A stretch of DNA of 64,000 bases, taken from positions 13,308,787-13,372,786 of the forward strand of contig NC_092690.1 in NCBI RefSeq assembly GCF_964275005.1. Direction: 5' to 3'. Position 1 is the first letter of the stretch; each line of letters begins with the position of its first letter. The position numbers were made by a program, and so were the translations under genes. This DNA comes from Diadema setosum. Lineage: Eukaryota > Echinodermata > Echinoidea > Diadematoida > Diadematidae. Below the pieces are notes generated by a model. That model was not told where the DNA came from and searched no databases. It worked only from the letters and a program-made list of their open reading frames with translations. This document shows positions 46,191 to 57,190 of the stretch, piece by piece.

Positions 46191-49100
46191 ATGACAGCCT
46201 ACTACTGGTTTCTTGCGGTACTTGCACTGTACGGACCACTGTCCCTCCTGCAAGCCGACGGATTGCCACCATCCACCTCTACCAAAGCCATGGCCTTCCA
46301 GCTGAAATCTGAAGGGTCAAGTACAAACCGAGATTGCAAACGTTTCTTCTATTCTCCATCGGAACTCACGTCATTACGTAACATAGCCACCCGTTCTCGA
46401 CTGCCCACTGAAGTATTCCACCGGACAAAGGAACTCGGCATCTACAGGCGACGCGGATGCCGAGCTGGTTCTCACAAAAGGAGAGCTATTAAGGTCATTA
46501 CTGGCAACAGAAGTAGAAGAACAAAAACCAGGCCCCGCACCCCCCAGTTACAGAGAATTGAATGCGTAAGTTCCTCAAACTTGCACTATTTTACATTCCC
46601 GACTGTTTACCTCTGCAACCCTCGCTCTCTGAATAACAAACTGGATGAATTTGCTATCATCGTCAAACAACTGGGGTGTGACCTATGTGTAGTAAGTGAA
46701 ACTTGGTTTCGAGCTGACCAGCCCGAGAGTGACTATGCAGTGAACGATTTCTTGTCCTACGCAAAATCGAGGACTTTTCGGCGTGGTGGTGGAGTGGTGA
46801 TTTACGCTAGACCTGATTTATCACCTAAGACTGTCAGTTTTCTCCCACCACATCCTGATCATGAGATTCTTTGGATTCAAATCAGGCCTAAGAGACTACC
46901 CCGTGACGTTTCGTGCATTTACGTAGCGGCTGTGTATTCCCCTCCCGCGTACGATGGCGCCGACGATCTCATCCAGTACCTCATGAACTGTGTCGACGAT
47001 ATAAACACTAGGCACACAAACGCTGGTATCATGATTCTTGGTGATTTTAACCGAGCCGACATCTCTCAGCTTACATGTACGGGTGGTCTTGTTCAAGTTG
47101 TGAGGAGTCCCACACGTGGATCTGCCATATTGGACCTCATAATCACAAATATGCAAAGAGATTACTCCGCACCAGACATCCTCTCACCTCTAGGCACTGG
47201 TGGCGATCACAATGCTGTGCTTTGGAAACCATCCTATAGTAAAGGTGAGAAACCAAACAAATTGGTCAGTAAAATCACTCGTCCCATGAAAGACTCTGCG
47301 ATTCGTGGGTTTGGTAACTGGTGTTCACAGCACAACTGGGCTGAAGTCACATCCCCTCAGCTTTCTGTCAAAGAAAAATGTAACAATTTCTATGAAACCC
47401 TGCGAGAGAAAATTGATGTGTTTTTTCCGCTGAAATCAACCAAAATGCACTCAAACGATCAACCATGGGTAACGCCTTTCCTCAAAGCGTTGATCTGTCA
47501 GAGACAACGAGCATTTCGAACAGATGAGAGGGAGTGGAAACGATTGCGTAACAAAGTTCAAAGGGTGAAAGCGGAACTGAAACGCAACTTCTACAAAAAG
47601 CGTGTTCTCAAATTGAAGCAAGAGAACCCATCAAGCTGGTATAGACATATCAAACTCTTGTCATCTGCAGCGAAACCCGCAAGTACCATCACCATACCGG
47701 AAATTCCTGATTTGGACGATTATGCTGTCGCTGAAGCGGCCAATAACCACTTCGCAAGCATCAATCTCGACATACCTGTACTTGATCGTGAGAGCTTACC
47801 AGCATTCTTGCCCTCCCAACCTCCAACATTACTTCAACCGTATGAGGTCTTCAAGGAGCTGAAACGAATCAAACCAGGGAAATCAAGTGGTCCTGATGGA
47901 ATACCTGCACGTCTTGTCAAGGAATTTGCTATTGAGTTGGCAACACCCCTCTGTGAGGTGCTGAACTCTTCCTACCAGTCAGGTCTTGTCCCAAAGCAGT
48001 GGAAAAAGGCAATCATTGTTCCCGTGCCTAAAGAGAAATCTTCCTCCTCGATTGAGAGACATAGGCCGATCTCCCTGACTGATCACTTTGCGAAGATAGC
48101 TGAGATTTTTGTTTATCGCCATCTGTTGCGTCACCTGAATCATCAGTTAGACCCGAACCAATTTGGTGCCAGAGCAGGTCGCTCCACAGCGCAATGTCTC
48201 GTTGACATCTACAACTTCCTGTGTGAAAACGCGGATCGCCCTAAATCCATCACTTCCATCGTCTCTACTGACTTCACTCGCGCTTTTGACCGGGTAGACC
48301 ACTCAATCGTGATGCAGAAACTGTTCGCTTCCGGCGTGGCTCCATGGTTGATTGAATGGACGGGCAGTTTCCTGACGGACAGACAAAATCAAGTTCGTTA
48401 CCGAGGCGTCCTCTCACCTCCAAGAGCGATGTCGGCTGGTGTCCCTCAAGGCACCCGTCTTGGTCCCCTCCTGTTTCTAGTTCTCATTGATGATGCACTG
48501 CGTGATTCCTCAATTCGTCGGTGGAAATATGTAGACGATATGTCCCTTGGCGCTGTTGAAATCAGTGGTGCTACGCCCAGTGTGTCCCTGCAACCTGTTT
48601 TGTGTGACCTGGAAGTTTGGTGTGGTCACAATAATGTCATGCTAAATCCACACAAATGCCACATTATGCGTGTCAGTTTCCGCAAAACGCCACCACCTGA
48701 TCTTGATCTCATTCTGTGCAACGATGTTCTGAAGGAAGTGTCAGTCATGAAATTGCTCGGTGTGGCTTTCCAAAGCGACCTTAAATGGAATCACCATGTG
48801 TCCTCCATTACGTCACGCGCAGCCTCTCGCCTGTACATGCTCCGCAGACTGAAACAATTCCGACTTCCTCCTGCTGACCTTGTGACAGTATACACTGGAT
48901 ACATCAGACCCCTCCTGGAATATGCCTCCCCTGTCTGGCACTCCGGGCTTACTGTCGCTCAGTCATCCGCCATCGAACGTATCCAGAAACGAGCACTGAG
49001 AATTATCTTCCCTGGAAATTCCTATTGCACTTCACTCGAGCTAGCGGGGATTCAGGACTTGGCCTCAAGGCGTGTCAAACTCTGCCTCTCCTTTGCCAAG

Positions 49101-49259
49101 TCTTCCACTAAACTAGAGATTGGAAAAAACTGGTTCATGCTTAACGATTGCACAAGATCTTCAAGACATACAAAGTTGTACAAAGAACCTAGGTGCCGCA
49201 CCAACCGTTACAAAAATAGCCCAGTACCATTCATGACTAAACTACTGAATTCTAAATGA
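46191..49259 (+). CDS. LINE endonuclease-reverse transcriptase polyprotein
   Basis: 1022 residues from the first ATG in frame; the frame is open from further upstream but without an earlier ATG. The enzyme nicks target DNA and copies the element RNA there. An apurinic-type endonuclease fills about residues 138-365: CNPRSLNNK, VVSETW, GDFNRAD (284 on), LDLIITN and GDHNAVLW, where the usual S of SDH is G. Reverse transcriptase spans about 545-830: GPDGIPARL, RPISL, DFTRAFDRVDH (Asp 694), GVPQGTRLGPLLF and YVDD (Asp 782, 783). The C-terminus is the usual alpha-helical tail with a C-rich end. No stop or frameshift interrupts it, which suggests a young copy. Residues 1-22 are hydrophobic and signal-peptide-like, then a basic linker follows (about 85-125). 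Confidence 0.93.
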   Translation: MTAYYWFLAVLALYGPLSLLQADGLPPSTSTKAMAFQLKSEGSSTNRDCKRFFYSPSELTSLRNIATRSRLPTEVFHRTKELGIYRRRGCRAGSHKRRAIKVITGNRSRRTKTRPRTPQLQRIECVSSSNLHYFTFPTVYLCNPRSLNNKLDEFAIIVKQLGCDLCVVSETWFRADQPESDYAVNDFLSYAKSRTFRRGGGVVIYARPDLSPKTVSFLPPHPDHEILWIQIRPKRLPRDVSCIYVAAVYSPPAYDGADDLIQYLMNCVDDINTRHTNAGIMILGDFNRADISQLTCTGGLVQVVRSPTRGSAILDLIITNMQRDYSAPDILSPLGTGGDHNAVLWKPSYSKGEKPNKLVSKITRPMKDSAIRGFGNWCSQHNWAEVTSPQLSVKEKCNNFYETLREKIDVFFPLKSTKMHSNDQPWVTPFLKALICQRQRAFRTDEREWKRLRNKVQRVKAELKRNFYKKRVLKLKQENPSSWYRHIKLLSSAAKPASTITIPEIPDLDDYAVAEAANNHFASINLDIPVLDRESLPAFLPSQPPTLLQPYEVFKELKRIKPGKSSGPDGIPARLVKEFAIELATPLCEVLNSSYQSGLVPKQWKKAIIVPVPKEKSSSSIERHRPISLTDHFAKIAEIFVYRHLLRHLNHQLDPNQFGARAGRSTAQCLVDIYNFLCENADRPKSITSIVSTDFTRAFDRVDHSIVMQKLFASGVAPWLIEWTGSFLTDRQNQVRYRGVLSPPRAMSAGVPQGTRLGPLLFLVLIDDALRDSSIRRWKYVDDMSLGAVEISGATPSVSLQPVLCDLEVWCGHNNVMLNPHKCHIMRVSFRKTPPPDLDLILCNDVLKEVSVMKLLGVAFQSDLKWNHHVSSITSRAASRLYMLRRLKQFRLPPADLVTVYTGYIRPLLEYASPVWHSGLTVAQSSAIERIQKRALRIIFPGNSYCTSLELAGIQDLASRRVKLCLSFAKSSTKLEIGKNWFMLNDCTRSSRHTKLYKEPRCRTNRYKNSPVPFMTKLLNSK

Positions 49260-50975
49260 TGTTATACAGGTTTTACGTTTGTTTCGCATCATGTTCATCG
49301 GCAAATATTACTTCATTGTAATGTTTCCTTGTATATTGTGAGCAAAAGTCGTCTCTTAGGCTCGGAAATTGTTATCATAATTGAACCTTTACTCATGATG
49401 GTATTTCATGCAGCCCCTTGTGCTTTACCGTATCATTGCTTTCTTTGTACGATACTATACAGCATTTTCATGTCACGAGAAGTATAATAATCTCACGCAA
49501 AACAATGTTCGGTGCACGTGTATTCGGATGACGAACCAACGATATTTTGATCAAGTTTTATGACCATTGACTGGTTGTCCCCCTTTTATCTACACGTCTA
49601 TACTGCATTGATCATTTGTTTATACAATGATGCGGGGTTTATATGACATTTCATTTTGTAGCTTTTGATTTGCAATGGGTAGGTTTTTATTTCCCGTTGT
49701 GTGTATGTTACGATGTATACTCCTATTTCCCGTTTTCTCTTGGCCTTTCCAGCTTCTCTCATTTTTCGGCTTTAAGCAGTGCTTTTTGTACTGTATGATT
49801 GTAATATGTTGTTTTTTTTTAATGCAATGATAATCACATTTAACTGTATATATTTATTTTACGAGAAGAAGAACTAGTTTACCCAACATTATGTCTCATG
49901 TCGTATTCGGATAATGAGTTTCGTGTCACTTTGATCAATTTTATGCTCATTGATGTGATCCCTCTTATTTCTTCCTATTTACACCACAAAGATGATATCT
50001 TTGTGTAAAGAGGTATATTGTACGCGTGTAGAGTCTGTGGCTTACACTTATGAAAGCGTTAATTTTGCGTGTTATTTCAATTATTGGATAATCTGTTTGT
50101 TATGATACACAATGTACAGGTGCCACGTGCCTCGCAGAACTGTATAATACTTGCTGCAGCCGACACTCCGATCCCTATTTCTCTCTTAACCTCCCTTGGT
50201 TCTTGCATGCATGTATATCCCACCCAATATTGTATAGGCGCTCTGTTGGTGTACACCTTCTTATTTCCTTCTTTTCTTTTATCCTCTCTGTTTCTTCCGC
50301 CCTATCTCTCCTTCCCACCCATGCCCCTCTTTCCTCCTTCTTCTATTTATCTCAACTCAACTACACCAATTCATTGTCTGGAACATGTTTTGCTGTTTTT
50401 CACCCTATTTGTTTGGGAGTGGAATTATATATACTTTGCACATTTTAGAATCCCCCGTAATTAATTCAGTGCAATATACAGTGTATTTCAATAGGCATTC
50501 ATTGTGCATATCTCCCGAGAAGAATCTCATTGATCAGTATAGACTTTGATGATCAGGTGCACGAGAGTGATCACTGGGGTGTAACGAGAATAGGAAATCA
50601 GCAGGTCTGTTAATGTACTAATATATTGTGTGAGCGTAGTAGTGGTGCGTATGCAAAAACATGAGAGAAAGAGCGAGTGAAAGTGACAAAGAGCGAAAGG
50701 GCGTGTGATAGTGTGTGAGGCAGGTGTCGAAAGAGAGTGTGTGAATACCGAACCATGATCATCTGTGTTTTTGTTATGAGATTATGTTTACGGTTTGCCC
50801 AGTCTGTAGGTCTACATGTCCTGTCGTATGACCTCGTTTCTTGATGTCAGTATTTTACGTGTTTCATTTGTATGAATACCCTTTTTTGTAATATCTATTG
50901 TCTCTTTTACGATGTAATTCTATGTGCAATTCAGTCGTATGACTGCGAGACATGAATACTTCAATAAAATACCAT
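49260..50975 (+). other. 3' UTR of the LINE with an internal duplication
   Basis: No ORF with motifs. About 49480-49620 and 49860-49980 are diverged copies (ACGAGAAG, TATTCGGAT-A-ATGA, TTTGATCAA-TTTTATG, CATTGA), offset by about 380 bp. AATAAA precedes the tail. The ORFs at 50069-50464 are T/C-rich and not supported. Confidence 0.7.
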
Positions 50976-51000
50976 TTATCTATCTATCTATCTATCTATG
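50976..51000 (+). repeat. TATC microsatellite tail of the LINE
   Basis: Six TATC/ATCT units directly after AATAAAATACCATT, marking the 3' end of the LINE. Confidence 0.9.
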
Positions 51001-53640
51001 TTCATGATTGCAATACAACGATCCGGTGCATAGTTCTGGCGATATTTGGACAATTTTCCATTAAGAAAGTTCGAGATTTGTCCTCATCTCGGGAATTGCT
51101 TGGGGGATAAATGATTTGTCTGTCTAAACACTTCCTTTGGGGCGGGGCAAATGCCCCTTTGCCCCCCATAGATTCGACGTCCCTGATCTTCCCTTGGTAT
51201 GCCCATAGATGTATCCTGACTGAGTCATCAGTCACTGTCGTTTCTCAGGAATGATTCAGGAAATGGAGGGGATTCAATAATGGCGATAAAGTTGTTGTTA
51301 TTGTTTGTTTGTATGTTTTCGTACATATTTTGCAGATGGTCCCCAGTTACTCGCGTCATAGCATGTTTACATGTAGACCTATACTATTTGACGTTGTCAA
51401 CGCCTGAGCCATACCTTACAGTGTATGTCGATGTTACTTTCTTCGCGAGCGAGCGAAGCGAGCGAGCGCTTGAGAAAATTATACATTTTCCTACAAGATA
51501 GAATACTGTTCAGCTCTATTACCTGTCTGAAGGCCGGCGTACAAACGTCATGCAATATGCCAAAATTGATACAATCACATTTCTGCTTCCTCCATTTTTT
51601 CCCCTCAAAATTCAGGGGGGATGATTGTACAGGCCATCCCCCCCCCCCTCCTCCATTTCAGGGGGGGATATATCCCCCCATCCCCCCCGGGATTTACGCC
51701 CATGCCTGTTGTATTACGTTTGTGTAACTATTTCAACTATACACCGATGTATCACATAAATATAAGACACTTCATTGTGAATGTGAATTATATATCAATT
51801 TCATCTGTCCCACTTCTGGTACTTTATAAGTACGTTGCCTCATTGATTTTATTGCTGGGTATAAACACCGGCGTAAATCCGTACCAAGGAGTCGGGGGGG
51901 GGGGGGGGGGCTGACACACACACTTTGCAGGGATCGAATGTTTGCATCCCCCAATATTTTTTTCATGAAATATAAGGTGGGAGGGAAGTGGCAGACAATG
52001 TTGCCACCCCCCCCCCCCCCGCCCTTTCAAAAAGTTGCGTCACCTTGGATAATGCTCAAAATGAAATCAACAGAATTGTACATGTAATGTACATGTAATG
52101 TACATGTAATGTAATGTACATGTAATTTGGATGTCGGTTTCTTTGTATAACTATGATAATGTAGTACAGATTATTTCCTTATAGCTGTTGTAGGGTTCCC
52201 AATTTTCCTGATTTAAATCCATCAAAGCAATCATCCCAAGGGGACTTCCCCCCTCGATGTTGCATTTTTAGTCCTGAAATTCAGCGATTCGCTGCACACT
52301 CTTTGGTGAAATTTGGATTTGTTTTCCTATAAAAAAGTACGAAATGAAATATTTACAGATAAAACATGAAACATTTAGAAATCTGTCAATCCAAATGTGT
52401 ACTATGTGTATAGAAAAAGGATCGAACGGGGGAGGGGATGGGAGGGGATACCCCTCCCAAGCGAGAGAGATTCTGATGATGATTTTCAGAATTGAAATTC
52501 AGCAATCTGGTGCACACTTTGGACAAATATTTGGACATTTCTTATTTTCTATTGTATAAAAGATTAAGAAAATAATCCTCATTTCGGGAATTATTAGTGG
52601 ACACAATGACATGTTTGCTCCCCCCCCCCCCCCCGTCCTCCTCCAGGATGGACAACCCTGCATACGAGTGGGCTTTTGCACTCTTAGAATACAAACAAGA
52701 CAAATACAAATGAAGACATCTCGTTAACACATTTGAAATTTGGAATTTGGAAAGGTGTCAATCCCTAAAGTGTGCAAAGTTTTTAAGGGGAAACCAAGCG
52801 GGGAAAGGGTTTATTGAAAGAAGATATCCCTTCCCACCCGGCAGAACTTTTAGAAGGTTTTGCTCTGTCTCGTTTATGTTTTTCTAAACTGAAGCGACTT
52901 TCTTGGAGCACACTTTACACGAAACATTTTGAAATCTGTCAATGTAAAAGTGAACTAAGTTGATAGGAAAACGATCAAACGGGGAGGGTGTGGGAGGGAG
53001 CTTTATCTCTCACCCACGCGAGAAAGATTTTGCGATTTCAGAATTGAAATTCAACAATTTGGTGCACACTTTTGATAAAATATTTGGACAGTTTTCTGTC
53101 ACAAAAAGCGGGAAAAAATTATCACTTCAGAAATCATTGGGGAACGATATGTTTGCCCCCTCCTCTGCCCCCCCCCCCCCCCCCCGTCCAACAGGATCGA
53201 CGCCCCTGCACACGAGCGAGCTTCGGAATTTTAAGAATTCGGGTAAAAATTACTTTAGATGAAACATTTTAAAATCTGTCAATCCCAAGGTGTACTAAGT
53301 CTATAGGAAAAGAATCGAACAGGGTAGGATATACCCCCTCTCACGCGAGAGAGATTTTGCATTAAAGAATTAGAATTCAGCAATTCGGTGCACACTTTGG
53401 GTGAAATATTTGGACACCGCTGGGGAAATGGTAACCCCTCCAACATGAGAGAGAGTTTGCAATTTCAATCCAGTACTTCAGAAATCCAGGCGCGCATATT
53501 TGGTGAAATAATCTAGTTTTACATATGTCAAAAAATACGAAACATTTGTATCAAAGAAAATGTACCATGAAAGGGTGTGGAAGGGGGATAGGCCCCTCTC
53601 ACACAAGGGAGGTTTTGCATTTTCAGGTCTGAAGCTTTTA
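51001..53640 (+). repeat. Decayed tandem repeats with C-runs
   Basis: Several diverged copies of a unit of roughly 300-550 bp contain AAATCTGTCAATCC, AGGAAAA-GATCGAACGGGG, GAGAGAGATTTTGCA, ATTCAGCAATCTGGTGCACA and TTTGG-AAATATTTGGACA, each with long C or G runs (51894-51910, 52007-52020, 52620-52634, 53168-53185). GCGAGCGAGCGAAGCGAGCG at 51447 is a stray 162-bp satellite motif. A TGTACATGTAA repeat lies at 52077-52122. At 51709-51870 a fragment of the PNAG module interior (compare 56228-56405) is embedded. No gene; the ORFs are low-complexity. Confidence 0.75.
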
Positions 53641-53909
53641 GATATACCAAACATAATATTCAACATAGATTCCAAACATACAGCGATTAAACATACGACC
53701 TCAACACCCAATTCTCGTCCTAACTAAAGACTTTACTTTAGGACCTTGAGAGACGAAGCGATATCGTCGCAGGTTTAACGTCATTACAGCTTTACCAACC
53801 GTGCTTCACAACTCGGAACGTAAACAAAAATAATAATGACGGGTTCTTATTGTGCTCCCGTGAAAGATGTTCGGCAATCCATGACCCTCAATTCACACAG
53901 TCAACCCCT
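53641..53909. other. Spacer before the TIR element
   Basis: No coding signs. AT-rich at the left, CpG-richer towards the right. Confidence 0.4.
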
Positions 53910-53973
53910 GGTCACAACTCGCCGTGCGTGCTTTTAGTTCGTACGTTCGTGGCGGAGCCACGGCATTAACGGT

Positions 53974-54004
<31 letters not shown>

Positions 54005-55726
54005 GAAAACGTGGGGAGGGAGTGACTAGAGCAGGGAGGGAGTACGTCAACGCACGACACTCGCACGGTTGCGCAGGGTGTAAGTACAAATTGTAACTAG
54101 GCCCGCACGCCACGCCTGGTCGTGAGGGGTTACGTGCATCGTACGTTGTGCACGTGGTAAGTGAGTTGTACGTGCTTACAACGTACAATCTCCGTGCGAT
54201 TGCCACGTTATCTTGCGGAGGCTGTAATTACACGTGCTGCTCACGTACGGTATCCCTACTCTCTCGCATGTTGTAAGTGCGTGCAAGTGCGATGATTTTT
54301 TTTTCCGTTAGATGTTGGGGGTAGGCCTATAGGACCACCTTTCGAGGTTCTTCAGATGTATAATCATACGTCTTCTCCATACGTGTACGTGGCAGTTTAA
54401 CCTTTTGTGTGCCATATTTCATATCCATAGGTTTATATGTGAAATTTGTGTATTATGTGTGTATATTTGACTCACTGACAGGGAAAGGGTTTATACATCA
54501 GGTATAAACATAGTGTATACAATGACATTGTAAAACATTATTTTGGTTTGAATAGCCCAAAGGCACTGGAGATGAGCTGAGAATAGACGTTTGTTATTCC
54601 AGATGCATATGATTTGCTGTTTTGAAGTCTGCCATCTTTACACCCAGTTTCAGAGGTCGTCAGTGATTCATTTCAGCCATCCAGGCATATTTTGAGCTAG
54701 ATTAACAGCATATTACTGGAACGATGAATGTAGGCCTATGGTTTTGCAGTTTTCTCTGAGTCTGAAGGTGTCACGTTTGCAACGTATATAAGGTAACACT
54801 GCCATCATAGTAATTTCTTCCTTGCTTAATTTCAAAATACACATTCTCAATTTCAGCTTAATGGGAGAATTGTACTGACTTTATCACTGTTCTAAAAAAA
54901 CAATGACCAATGCATTGTAACCAAGCTTGTGCAACTCTTATGTAACAATTTTCAGAACTCCAAAAACCTAGTCACTTCATGCACTGACCACTCAGAGCTC
55001 AAGATGCAAAATATGATATATATATTTTTTAATAACCATAATCATTACTCATCGCCTGCCAGGCAGAAAGGTCCTATAGCATGACATTTTGGTTTGTGGT
55101 ACAATTCGATAGAGTTTTGAAAGCACTTTCATATAATATAACAACCATTTTTCTCTGTATGCGATTTTTTTTTTTCAAGTCCACAATCCTTATAGGGCAT
55201 TTCTGCCCGGTAGGAGAAGTAGAACAGTAGAATACCTAATTGCCAACATCTTGGAGACGAAACGATGACACTCGTCCGTCGGCTCGGCTTGTGTACATTG
55301 CAGAAATCAGTGCGCACAATTTGCGTTGTAGGTGTGGAGCAGGTGCTTATGCGGTACGATCTACGTGCTCTATTGAAGAGTTGAACTCACGGAAGTGCCG
55401 AATAAGCACGGACTACGAACTTAGCACGTGCTCAACACGCCCGTGATACGTGCGCCGTCCGTCGAGCAAGTGACGGTAGGAAAATCTTAAAAGACGCACG
55501 GAGTCAGTGCTTTGTACGCACGTTTACTGTAGAGGGCATGTACATTGCCCGTACTAATTCGTAGCACGAACGCAGCGAAAGTTCCTCCTGACATAAAAGT
55601 GCTACGGCATGTCTGCGTGCTCCAAAATCCGTACTGAGGCGGTACTTACTACGTACGGATCCCCAAATTTTGTCCACGTTTTTGCAAGTAGACAGCACGC
55701 ACTTGCAAGTACGGCGAGTTGTGACC
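53910..55726. mobile_element. 1.8-kb TIR element with GC-rich subterminal regions
   Basis: GGTCACAACTCGCCGTGCGT at the left and its inverse GGTCACAACTCGCCGTACTT at the right match at 20 of 22 positions. Both ends (about 400 bp each) are crowded with CGTACG, CACGTGC and GTACGTG words in both orientations; the centre (54350-55250) is ordinary AT-rich DNA. No transposase. No convincing target duplication. Its right end lies within 10 bp of module copy 2. Confidence 0.75.
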
Positions 55727-55732
55727 ACGGCT

Positions 55733-56410
55733 TCACGGTTGATGCAAACGTTTGATGCCAATTATACGTTGACCATGCTTCTTGAATATTCATGATTCAG
55801 CCGCGCCTTTGAATTCTATTATGTTGTTGTTGTGTTGTATTCCTTAATCTCTGAAACCAACTAAATGGACTTCATATACCGCCCTCTTGCGGCCAAAATT
55901 TGACACAGCAAAATTAGAACGCAGCACCAAGAGCACCAAGAGCACCAGGAGGCGCACCAGCAGGCTGTCACGACGAGGAATTTCGACATTCGACTTAATG
56001 CGGTGTCCGAGTTCAAAAGACGAATCCGAGTACAGAATAAGCATGGTATGTGCGAGATTCATAACATCTGGTTTCATTGCTCATTCGAGCAAATGGAGCT
56101 GTCGGATATGGCCAGGAGGATGAAGGAGTGTCCAAACGCAGGAGGGAATTCGGTAGAATCGGAAGTTATGAGGTAAGTCGTCAATAATTTCCATTTTACG
56201 GTTGTACTCATTTCCATATTTCAATATGCCTGTTGTGTTACGTTTGTGCAACTATTTCAACTACTAGTATGTACCGATGCATCACATATATTATTTAAAC
56301 AATATAAGACACTTCATAGTGTATCTAAATTATAGATCAATTTAGTCTGCTCCACTTCTGGTACTTTATAACTACGTTGGCTCACTAATTTTGTTGCCGG
56401 GTAAAATTAG
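55733..56410 (+). other. Module copy 2: promoter-like box plus longest PNAG reading frame
   Basis: Conserved CACGGTTGATGCAAAC start, TGAATATTCATGATT, and the CCGCCCTCTTGCGGC box (55879-55893). An open frame (55904-56173) has a Q/E/H-rich stretch followed by FDIRLNAVSEFKRRIRVQNK, HGM, then FEQMELSDMARRMKECPNAG and GNSVESEVMR. A consensus donor (ATGAG followed by GTAAGT at 56173) falls just where similarity to copy 3 leaves the coding pattern. ATGs inside the frame lie at 56050 and 56108. It looks like a first exon with its promoter, possibly part of a transposon or a duplicated gene. Product unknown. Confidence 0.65.
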
Positions 56411-56441
56411 AATTTTATAGATATGGACTAGTCAGAGAGAC

Positions 56442-56454
56442 GGGGGGGGGGGGG
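56442..56454. repeat. G13 tract
   Basis: Uninterrupted G run just after module copy 2. Confidence 0.9.
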
Positions 56455-56560
56455 AGCGATCGCATTTTTTCCCTTTACATCTGGTTCTCTTTGTAACCAT
56501 GCAAAGGACATCACCCTGGGTTATCAACCCAGGGCTGTCAAGGCAGATGATTAAATTCAG

Positions 56561-57190
56561 GTTATAATTATTATAATTGGTGACATGAATTGTAATATGT
56601 TTTGGGATGCAGTGTCATGGCAATCAGAACGTCTTTTAGAGATCATCATGAATTCTGATTTGACTCAGCTTACTCTCCTACGAGGGTTACCAAAAATACT
56701 GATTTCTTTTTTTAAATAATGAAGGTTAAGTTAATGATTGTGGAGTAAAAACCATAGGTATAAGTGACCATTACCTGGTTTACTGTACCTGTCTGAGGTA
56801 AAAAAAAAAAAAATGAGATCGCAATGTGAATCATTGTCACAATTGTAAAGTTAGGCGTAGCTATAAATATTTTGATGTGAATTTCTACATAAATGACGTC
56901 AATCAGATAACATGGAAAAAGATTGAAAGTTGTAAAAATGTAAATAGCGCATTCTTTGAAGAGAAACTAGTTGAGGTGATTAACAAGCCAGTCTCTCTCA
57001 AGAAAAAAGAACCAGGAAACAAGAATCTCCATGGATTACGTCAGATATATTGGATTTTACTCACAAGAGAAATTTAAAGAAAAAAACTTGCAGTAAAAGT
57101 TAGGCAAAGATTGGAAGGAATACAAACGGCTGTGAAATCAAATTACTACAAAGATCCGCCAAGCAAAGGCTGATTACATAACGAAAAGTA
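56561..57190 (+). pseudogene. Decayed LINE endonuclease domain and linker
   Basis: The frame reads VIIIIIGDMNCNMFWDAVSW then NSDLTQLTLLRGLPKIL, then after a frameshift GVKTIGISDHYLVYCTCLR. GD-x-N and ISDH-x-L-V-Y are the endonuclease signatures of Jockey-type LINEs. The downstream text continues FEEKLVEVINK, LKKKEPGNK and, in another frame, DWKEYKRL-like and IRQAKADYIT, which matches the usual linker before reverse transcriptase. Several stops and frameshifts are present; no reverse transcriptase remains. It is a different family from the 46191-49259 element, which has GDH instead of SDH. Confidence 0.75.

Larger units (their letters stand above)
45915..51000 (+). mobile_element. Apparently full-length-ORF2 CR1/Jockey-type LINE
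   Basis: The element comprises a short 5' leader of under 300 bp, one long ORF (46191-49259), a 1.7-kb 3' UTR, AATAAA at 50963-50968 and a TATC microsatellite tail (50976-51000). Short tandem repeats instead of poly(A) are usual at CR1/L2-group ends. Flanks on both sides belong to the same repeat family, so it inserted into the satellite mosaic. The 5' boundary is approximate and no upstream ORF1 is visible, so it may be 5'-truncated or a single-ORF family. Confidence 0.8.

Noticed and set aside
46896..47156. Minus-strand ORF in the LINE
   Set aside because: Antisense shadow of the endonuclease domain.
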